64,000 nucleotides of DNA, from NCBI RefSeq assembly GCF_010500835.1, contig NZ_JAAAMJ010000019.1, positions 1-64,000 on the forward strand, read 5' to 3'. The position numbers and the translations under genes are program-made. Below the pieces are notes generated by a model. The model did no database searches. It was not told the origin of the DNA and saw only the letters and a program-made list of their open reading frames with translations. The stretch is from Aurantimonas aggregata (lineage in GTDB: Bacteria > Pseudomonadota > Alphaproteobacteria > Rhizobiales > Rhizobiaceae). Below, one piece after another: positions 58,982 through 64,000 of this stretch. Each line of letters starts with the position of its first letter. Position 1 is the first letter of the stretch.

Positions 58982-59494
58982 ATGGACGATTTATGGGTGT
59001 TTGGCTACGGCTCGCTGATCTGGCGGCCGGGTTTTGCGTTTCTCGACCGCCAGCCGGCGCGGCTCGCCGGCTATCACCGCGCGCTCTGCATCCACTCGCA
59101 CGTCCATCGCGGCACGCCGCAGCGGCCGGGCCTGGTCTTCGGGCTCGACCGCGGCGGCTCCTGCGTCGGCATGGCGTTCCGTGTGGCGGCCGCCGAGGCC
59201 GACGCGGTGGTGGCCTATCTGCGCGAGCGCGAACTCGTCACCAACGTCTATCGCGAGGCGCATCTGCCGCTCCGGCTGCATGACGGCGGGAGCGTGCGCG
59301 CCCTCACCTACATCGTCGACCGCGGCCACAGCCAGTATGCCGGGCGCATGACCCCGGCCGAGGCCGCCGTCATCGTCCGTGGCGCCCACGGCCAGTCCGG
59401 CCCCAATGTCGACTACGTCACAAGCGCGCTGGCGCACATCACCGAGATGGGACTGAAGGACCGCTGGCTGGCCGAGGTCGTCGCGCGGCTCTGA
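58982..59494 (+). CDS. ChaC-type gamma-glutamylcyclotransferase
   Basis: The 170-residue protein matches the glutathione-specific gamma-glutamylcyclotransferase (ChaC) family: WVFGYGSLIWRPGF near the start and the active-site Glu region REREL. ChaC splits glutathione to 5-oxoproline and Cys-Gly, so it links to the glutathione genes elsewhere in the window. ATG at 58982 with GAGGG close by. Its stop and that of the plsC-like gene lie within a 12-base palindrome (59491-59502). Confidence 0.92.
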   Translation: MDDLWVFGYGSLIWRPGFAFLDRQPARLAGYHRALCIHSHVHRGTPQRPGLVFGLDRGGSCVGMAFRVAAAEADAVVAYLRERELVTNVYREAHLPLRLHDGGSVRALTYIVDRGHSQYAGRMTPAEAAVIVRGAHGQSGPNVDYVTSALAHITEMGLKDRWLAEVVARL

Positions 59495-59498
59495 GCGC

Positions 59499-60284
59499 TC
59501 AGCGCGGGGCCGAGGGCTCGTCGTCGAGATCAGGCTTTGCCGCGGAAGCCGCCGGAACATAGCCGTCCCGGGCATAGGCTTCCGCCAGGAGATCGGCCGA
59601 GCGCTCCTCGATCCCGCCGCGCAGCCGGTCGAGAAATTCGGCGCGCGGCAGGTCCGGCGGCACCGGGGCCAGGATGTCGGCGCGGATCGTCCCCGGCCGG
59701 CGGACGAACTGGCGCCGCGGCCAATAGAGCCCCGAGTTCAGCGCCACCGGCACGACCGGCAGCCCAAGCGCCTCGTAGAGCCGGAACACGCCCTGCCGGT
59801 AGTCGGGCGCCGCCCCCGGCGCGGTGCGCGTGCCTTCCGGGAAGATGACGATCTGGCGCCCGTCGGCAGCGGCCTTCTCGGCGCCTTCGATCATCGAGGC
59901 GACGGCCCCGCCCCGCCGCGCCCGGTCGACCGGGATCATCCGCATGCGCCTCGCGAACCAGCCGAAGAACGGGATCGACAGCAGTTCCTTCTTGAGGATG
60001 AAGGTCGGGCGATCGAGATAGGGCAGGAAGGCGAAGACGTCCCAGACCGACTGGTGCTTGGCGGCGATGATGATCGGGCCGGGCGCGAGGTTCTGCTTGC
60101 CGCGAATGTCGCTGCGGATCCCCGCCACATGCTCGAGCAGCCAGAGATTGGAGCGCGCCCAGTTCTTGACGATCCACCAGCCCGTCGCCTCCGAGACGAA
60201 GAAGAACACCGGCGAATAGACCAGCAGCTGGACGATGAGGTTGAGATAGAACAGGCCGTTGAAGGCCAGCGAGCGAAGAAACAT
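59499..60284 (-). CDS. 1-acyl-sn-glycerol-3-phosphate acyltransferase (PlsC-like)
   Basis: The 261-residue membrane-associated acyltransferase shows the H-x4-D catalytic motif in KHQSVWDVF (about 78) and the FPEGTRTAPG substrate-binding motif (about 150). An N-terminal membrane helix precedes them. It acylates lysophosphatidate for phospholipid synthesis; other lysolipid substrates are possible. The C-terminus ends in a charged tail. ATG at 60284 chosen over TTG at 60290. The YdcF-type gene lies upstream on the same strand. Confidence 0.9.
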   Translation of the reverse strand: MFLRSLAFNGLFYLNLIVQLLVYSPVFFFVSEATGWWIVKNWARSNLWLLEHVAGIRSDIRGKQNLAPGPIIIAAKHQSVWDVFAFLPYLDRPTFILKKELLSIPFFGWFARRMRMIPVDRARRGGAVASMIEGAEKAAADGRQIVIFPEGTRTAPGAAPDYRQGVFRLYEALGLPVVPVALNSGLYWPRRQFVRRPGTIRADILAPVPPDLPRAEFLDRLRGGIEERSADLLAEAYARDGYVPAASAAKPDLDDEPSAPR

Positions 60285-60410
60285 GATCAAGGGATCGCTC
60301 CCGCGGCGGTCATCTGGGCCATGCGGGAGCCTGTCTCCCGCCAGCGGTCGCTGCAGGGTCTACGCTGGCAGGACGGGAAAATCGAGGCCCAAGCGCGGAG
60401 CCGGCAATCG

Positions 60411-61118
60411 TCAGGGCTTGAAATGGGCGACGCGGGTCGAGACGCTCTCCTTGGCGACGACCCCGATCGTGCCCAGGAAGCGCGCCGCGATCAACTTGAC
60501 GTATTCGCTCGCCAGGACGCGCAGGCCGGGCGCCGAGGGCATCTGCTCGTCCCGCCACAGATCGTTGCGCCGCACCGCATAGGGCGTGACCGAGCGGATG
60601 TTGCCGACCCGGTCGAACTCGATCAGCGAGCGCGGCATGTGGTAGTCGCTGGTCACCAGGATCAGGTCGCGGAAGCCCTGTTCGCGGGCCCAGCGACCGG
60701 CGATCTCGGCATTGCCGACGGTGTTGAGCGCCGCGTAGTCGATGTCGACGCAGCAGTCGAACCATTCCCGGTCGGTGTCGGTCAGGCGGGCCAGCGCATC
60801 GACGCTGGTGCCGGGATTGACGCCGCTGATCAGCAGCCGGCGGCCGCGTCCCTCCTTCAGGAGGTCGATGGCGTGATCGATGCGCAGCGCACCACCGGTC
60901 AGCACTACGATGCCGTCGGCAGCGGCGAACGCCGCCGGCCTGGAAAGAAGGTTGACCTCTTCGGTGAAGCGCAGGAAACCGCCGGCGAGATAGCCGCACA
61001 GCGCGACGAAGGCGAGCACGACGATGGACGTCACGCCAATCGGCCGGCGCCGACGCTTTCCGTCAGCCGGGGGCGCCGTCTGTTCGGGACTGTCGGTGAT
61101 CGGCACGAAACTCGTCAT
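60411..61118 (-). CDS. YdcF family protein (DUF218)
   Basis: The 235-residue inner-membrane protein has one helix (about 25-50, IGVTSIVVLAFVALCGYLAGG) and a periplasmic DUF218 domain (GIVVLTGGALRIDHAIDLLKEGRGRRLLISG; LILVTSDYHMPRSLIEF). Relatives SanA and ElyC affect envelope integrity and peptidoglycan or lipid-carrier metabolism. A near-CtrA site lies 79-93 bases upstream. It sits downstream of ftsX on the same strand. Confidence 0.88.
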   Translation of the reverse strand: MTSFVPITDSPEQTAPPADGKRRRRPIGVTSIVVLAFVALCGYLAGGFLRFTEEVNLLSRPAAFAAADGIVVLTGGALRIDHAIDLLKEGRGRRLLISGVNPGTSVDALARLTDTDREWFDCCVDIDYAALNTVGNAEIAGRWAREQGFRDLILVTSDYHMPRSLIEFDRVGNIRSVTPYAVRRNDLWRDEQMPSAPGLRVLASEYVKLIAARFLGTIGVVAKESVSTRVAHFKP

Positions 61119-61196
61119 TCGGCAGTCTATTCCCGCGATTGCGGCGGAGTGGTGAACCGCCGGTCGTCCCGTTTGCCCGACTCTGGGCGTACAGGG

Positions 61197-61211
61197 TTAA
61201 CGAGGCCTTAC
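61197..61211 (-). promoter_or_regulatory. Near-consensus CtrA site before the YdcF-type gene
   Basis: The minus strand reads GTAA-GGCCTCG-TTAAC, one mismatch from TTAA-N7-TTAAC, with a perfect TTAAC half. It overlaps the ftsX stop codon and is about 80-93 bases before the YdcF-type ATG. Confidence 0.3.
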
Positions 61212-62197
61212 CCTTCGACCGGTGAAATCATGTCGATCGCCGCCAGCTGCCGCATCACCGTGATCCTCGAGGTGAACGCCGTCAGGCCGCCAATGGTTGC
61301 AATCAGGACCACAACCCCGACATAGCCGGTCCAGCCGATGGAAAACGAGCCGAACAGCGCGCTGATCTGGTCGGCCTCGGGCGTCGCCTGGTTGGTCCGC
61401 GTCCACAGCCCCATCAGTGCGAAGAGAAACAGCGCGGCAAGCCCGCCGCCCAGTGCGCCGAACAGGCCGAGGCGCAGGAAATGGCCCTGGAACTCCCCGG
61501 CGATAAAGCCCGACCGGGCGCCGACGAAGTGCAGGACCTCGATGATCTGGCGGTTGCCGGCCATCGCGCCGCGCGTGGCGAAGATAACCGTGAGGACGGT
61601 CGCGACCAGCACCAGCGTCAGCACCGCCAGCCCGGCGATGACCATCGCCCGTGCCATGGTGACGAGCCGCGAGACCCAAGCGCGGTGGTCGTCGAGCAGG
61701 GCCGAGGGAACGGCGGCGGTCAGCTGCGCGGCGAAGGCGGCGAAATCCGGCGGCGAATCTCCGTCGATGGCGATGATGACGAGGCGCGGCACCGGCAGTT
61801 CGTCGAGGTCGAGGCCGGTGCCCAGCCAGGGCTGCAACAGCCGGCCGGTGGCCGCGTCGTCGAGCACCGAGGCGCCGGTGATGCCCGGCGTCCCGTTGGC
61901 GATCGTCTGCACCGTTTGCAGGGCGGCCGCCATGTCGACGCCGTCGTCCGGCATCACCTGCACGGTGATCTCGCGCGAGATGTCGCTCTGCCACTGCCCG
62001 GCCGTGTCGGAAACCAGCGTCACGGCGCCGACGGTCAGGCTGGCGAGGAAGGTCATGATGGCGATCACGGTCATCAGCGCCCGGCCGGCGACGTTGGCGG
62101 GCGGCACGATCGGCGCCGGGCGCTCGCGGCGGGTCAGCCCCGTCGTGCGTTCGACGAATTCGCGCAGGTCCAGCCACCGTTCGGCAAGATCAGTCAT
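61208..62197 (-). CDS. ftsX: Cell division protein FtsX
   Basis: The permease-like partner of FtsE relays division signals to periplasmic peptidoglycan hydrolases. The 329 residues have a cytoplasmic N-terminus, helix 1 (about 43-66), a periplasmic loop (70-165) and three further helices with the FtsX domain (about 180-320). The ATG at 62197 overlaps the ftsE stop by 8 bases; a longer start at 62215 is possible. Together with FtsE it would activate hydrolases such as the M23 protein family. Confidence 0.93.
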   Translation of the reverse strand: MTDLAERWLDLREFVERTTGLTRRERPAPIVPPANVAGRALMTVIAIMTFLASLTVGAVTLVSDTAGQWQSDISREITVQVMPDDGVDMAAALQTVQTIANGTPGITGASVLDDAATGRLLQPWLGTGLDLDELPVPRLVIIAIDGDSPPDFAAFAAQLTAAVPSALLDDHRAWVSRLVTMARAMVIAGLAVLTLVLVATVLTVIFATRGAMAGNRQIIEVLHFVGARSGFIAGEFQGHFLRLGLFGALGGGLAALFLFALMGLWTRTNQATPEADQISALFGSFSIGWTGYVGVVVLIATIGGLTAFTSRITVMRQLAAIDMISPVEG

Positions 62198-62849
62198 AGA
62201 TTTCCAGTCTGCCATCCGCGAGGACCATGCGGCGGGCGTCGACCTGTTCCATCAGGCCGAGATCGTGGGTGGCGATGACCACCGCGGTGCCGGTGCGGTT
62301 GAGTTCGAGGAAGAGGCGCAACAGGCGCCGCGCCAGCGGCGGGTCGACATTGCCCGTCGGCTCGTCGGCGAGGAGAATGTCCGGCTGGTCGATCAGCGCG
62401 CGAGCAATGGCGGCGCGCTGCTTCTCGCCGCCCGACAGCACCACCGGCGAGGCGTTGAGCCGCTCGCCGAGCCCGACCCACTTGATCAGGTCGATCACGT
62501 CCTGGCGGTAGCTGGCCTCGTCCTTGCCGCGCACCCGGAGCGGCAGCGCGACGTTCTCGTAGGTGGTCAGGTGCTCGAGCAGGCGGAAATCCTGGAAGAC
62601 GACGCCGATGCGGCGCCTTATCGACGGCAGGTCGGCGCGCGACAGGGTCGCGGCATCCCGCCCGAGTACGGTGATCAGGCCGCGCGTCGGCTTCAGCGCC
62701 AGGAACAGCATCCGCAACAGGCTGCTCTTGCCGGCGCCGGACGGGCCGGTGAGGAACTGGAAGGACTGGCGCCGGATCTCGAAGGAGAGATCGCGCAGCA
62801 CCTCCGGCCCCATGTCGTAGCGCAGCCCGACATTTTCGAACCGAATCAT
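62190..62849 (-). CDS. ftsE: Cell division ATP-binding protein FtsE
   Basis: The 219-residue ABC ATPase of the FtsEX complex shows Walker A (GPSGAGKSSLL at about 38), the LSGGEKQRAAIARAL signature, Walker B (ILLADEPTGNVD) and the switch His (ATHDLGLM). It lacks membrane spans. The start MIRFENVGLRYDMGPEVL is usual; an upstream ATG at 62867 is less likely. The coupled ftsX follows. It is divergent from the DUF3426-like gene. Confidence 0.96.
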   Translation of the reverse strand: MIRFENVGLRYDMGPEVLRDLSFEIRRQSFQFLTGPSGAGKSSLLRMLFLALKPTRGLITVLGRDAATLSRADLPSIRRRIGVVFQDFRLLEHLTTYENVALPLRVRGKDEASYRQDVIDLIKWVGLGERLNASPVVLSGGEKQRAAIARALIDQPDILLADEPTGNVDPPLARRLLRLFLELNRTGTAVVIATHDLGLMEQVDARRMVLADGRLEIYD

Positions 62850-62943
62850 CCTCGAAGTTTCCCCCATTTTCGTGCCGCCGTCAGGATGCGCCGGACTGTG
62901 TTCATTTCAGGCCGCCGCGTCGACCACTTCGCCGAGGGGCGGC

Positions 62944-62958
62944 TTCACGGTTTGTTAA
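62944..62958. promoter_or_regulatory. Near-consensus CtrA site in the ftsE divergent region
   Basis: TTCA-CGGTTTG-TTAA has one mismatch from TTAA-N7-TTAA. It lies 95 bases before ftsE and about 46 bases before the divergent gene at 63005. With the other boxes it fits a cell-cycle theme, but a single mismatch site in 64 kb could be chance. Confidence 0.25.
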
Positions 62959-63004
62959 GCATGTTTCCTTACCCGTTTCTGAAGTGAATGACCGGGAGGA
63001 TGCG

Positions 63005-63763
63005 TTGACCGAGTTCCGCCGAGCCTCGCCCGTATCGGACGAAAGCCGCCACCGCGCCGACCCCGCTGCCCCTGCCCGGGTGATCGAGGGCACGGCCGAG
63101 GTGACGACGCGCATCCGCCGGGACAAGTCCGCCGCCGAGATGGAAGCCGCCCGGCTGAGCCTTGCCGCGCCGACCGGGGAAGCCGAGGCCCGCACCCTGT
63201 TCGGCCGCCGCGCGCCACTCGATCCGGCGGGCTCGAGGCGCCGCCACGACGCCCAGACGGCGGCCCCCGACCTCCTCTGGCAGAGCCGGGCGCCGCGCGG
63301 CGCCCGGCCGATGCCCGGCGGCGCCGCCCGCGCCATCGTCGCCCATGCACGATCGCTGCGGCTGCGCGACGCCGCCTCCATCGCCACCGCCTTCGTCGTC
63401 GGCATGTTCGCGCTGCCGTTCCTGGTCCTGTGGATGGCGGCGGCGCCGGTGGCAGCACCCTTGGTCATGTCGCCGTCGGGCGGCGTGATCCTCAGCGATG
63501 TCGAGACCAGCCTTTCGCCGCGCGGCGATGGCGCCGTCCTGACCGTCGCCGGCCGGCTCGCCAATGTCGCGACCCGATCGGCGAATGTTCCGCTGATGCA
63601 CATCGTCATGAGCGCCCCCGACGGCAGCCGCCAGGTCAAGCCGCTGCGCGCCGGGATCGGCGAACTCGGCGCCGGCCAGTCGGTGCAGTTCCTCTCGGCG
63701 CTGGCGGTTCCCGCCGGCACCGATGGCGACATCGCCGTCGACTTCGCGGTGGGCGGCCTGTGA
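63005..63763 (+). CDS. DUF3426-like single-pass membrane protein
   Basis: The 252-residue protein has a charged, disordered cytoplasmic half (1-110), one membrane helix (about 117-140, SIATAFVVGMFALPFLVLWM) and an exported beta-rich domain. The exported domain has a pattern like DUF3426/FxLYD (LTVAGRLANVATRSANVPLMHIV). In related Rhizobiales the protein at this spot starts with an MJ0042 zinc ribbon; no Cys pairs are seen here, which is odd. TTG at 63005 with GGGAGG upstream is chosen over GTG at 62984. It overlaps hpt by 4 bases (GTGA). Confidence 0.75.
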   Translation: MTEFRRASPVSDESRHRADPAAPARVIEGTAEVTTRIRRDKSAAEMEAARLSLAAPTGEAEARTLFGRRAPLDPAGSRRRHDAQTAAPDLLWQSRAPRGARPMPGGAARAIVAHARSLRLRDAASIATAFVVGMFALPFLVLWMAAAPVAAPLVMSPSGGVILSDVETSLSPRGDGAVLTVAGRLANVATRSANVPLMHIVMSAPDGSRQVKPLRAGIGELGAGQSVQFLSALAVPAGTDGDIAVDFAVGGL

Positions 63764-64000
63764 TCACCGTACGCGGCAAGACCATCGAGACGCTGTTCGA
63801 CGAGGAGCGGATCGCCGCCGAAGTCATGCGCGTCGCCGGGGAGATCGCCGCGACGCCCTCCACCGACCTCCTGGTCGTGTCGGTGCTCAAGGGTTCCTTC
63901 GTCTTCGCCGCCGACCTGATCCGCGCCATGCACCTGACCGGCCTCGCCCCCGAGGTCGAGTTCATCACTTTGTCGAGCTACGGCGCCGGCACCGAGCCCG
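63760..64000 (+). CDS. hpt: Hypoxanthine phosphoribosyltransferase (partial, right edge)
   Basis: The first 80 codons of an Hpt-like purine salvage enzyme start with GTG, overlapping the previous stop. The segment DLLVVSVLKGSFVFAADLIRAM, then VEFITLSSYGAGTE, is typical; the PRPP loop lies beyond the window. Confidence 0.9.
   Translation, partial: MITVRGKTIETLFDEERIAAEVMRVAGEIAATPSTDLLVVSVLKGSFVFAADLIRAMHLTGLAPEVEFITLSSYGAGTEP

Overview
The window is a GC-rich chromosomal segment of an alphaproteobacterium. It most probably belongs to the order Hyphomicrobiales (Rhizobiales), and an Aurantimonas/Aureimonas/Jiella-type family is my best guess. This rests on gene content and order: DUF4167-prmC-prfA-ptsP-lysC-ubiG, bolA // J-domain protein-cobS-cobT, xerD // aroK-aroB-corC, metW-metX // hisC-tyrC, and ftsEX // DUF3426-like-hpt. 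Full or near CtrA boxes (TTAA-N7-TTAA) also fit. Nearly everything looks like core chromosome. I found no insertion sequence, prophage, CRISPR array or tRNA.

Layout. 1-637: leftward promoter and boxA-containing leader of a probable rRNA operon whose 16S gene would lie beyond the left edge. 638-7821: cell-wall block, with an M23 endopeptidase, an extensin-like protein and two paralogous YkuD L,D-transpeptidases (LDTs), plus an aldo/keto reductase. 8040-12387: DUF3297, a second aldo/keto reductase, a PRC-barrel protein and ClpB. 12674-18445: DUF4167, prmC, prfA and ptsP (translation termination and nitrogen PTS). 18650-24510: lysC, ubiG, small proteins, nitrilase, glutaredoxin and ComF. 24680-29577: methyltransferase, Flp pilin with a membrane partner, mutT, GNAT, argJ and a parvulin. 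29866-35345: secA, a degraded arsC-like gene, a YafK-type LDT lipoprotein and accA. 35527-40080: xerD, a small membrane protein, aroK, aroB and a CorC-type transporter. 40105-46423: SulP transporter with an HTH regulator, bolA, a J-domain protein and cobS-cobT. 46469-53010: queuosine-precursor transporter (possible preQ1 riboswitch), rpmB, DUF3108, DMT exporter, cupin, gloB, methyltransferase and dacB. 53119-57227: metW-metX divergent from hisC-tyrC. 57295-57819: toxin-antitoxin pair with a frameshifted toxin. 57914-64000: DUF2125, ChaC, plsC-like, YdcF, ftsX-ftsE, a DUF3426-like protein and the start of hpt.

Themes. Peptidoglycan remodelling is over-represented (M23, three LDTs, extensin-like, DacB, FtsEX). 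The only two exact TTAA-N7-TTAA motifs I found by eye lie upstream of two LDT genes. One-mismatch versions precede the pilin pair, the YdcF gene and the ftsE divergent region, which suggests a CtrA cell-cycle link to envelope growth. Many genes are translationally coupled through 4-base ATGA, GTGA or TTGA overlaps.

I did not find a clearly new multi-gene system. The best leads are the CtrA-box/LDT association, a preQ1-I-like element whose pseudoknot would include the start codon of the YhhQ-type transporter, and a ParE toxin broken by a 7-base tandem duplication that could in principle revert. All family assignments come from reading the sequence; no database search was run.
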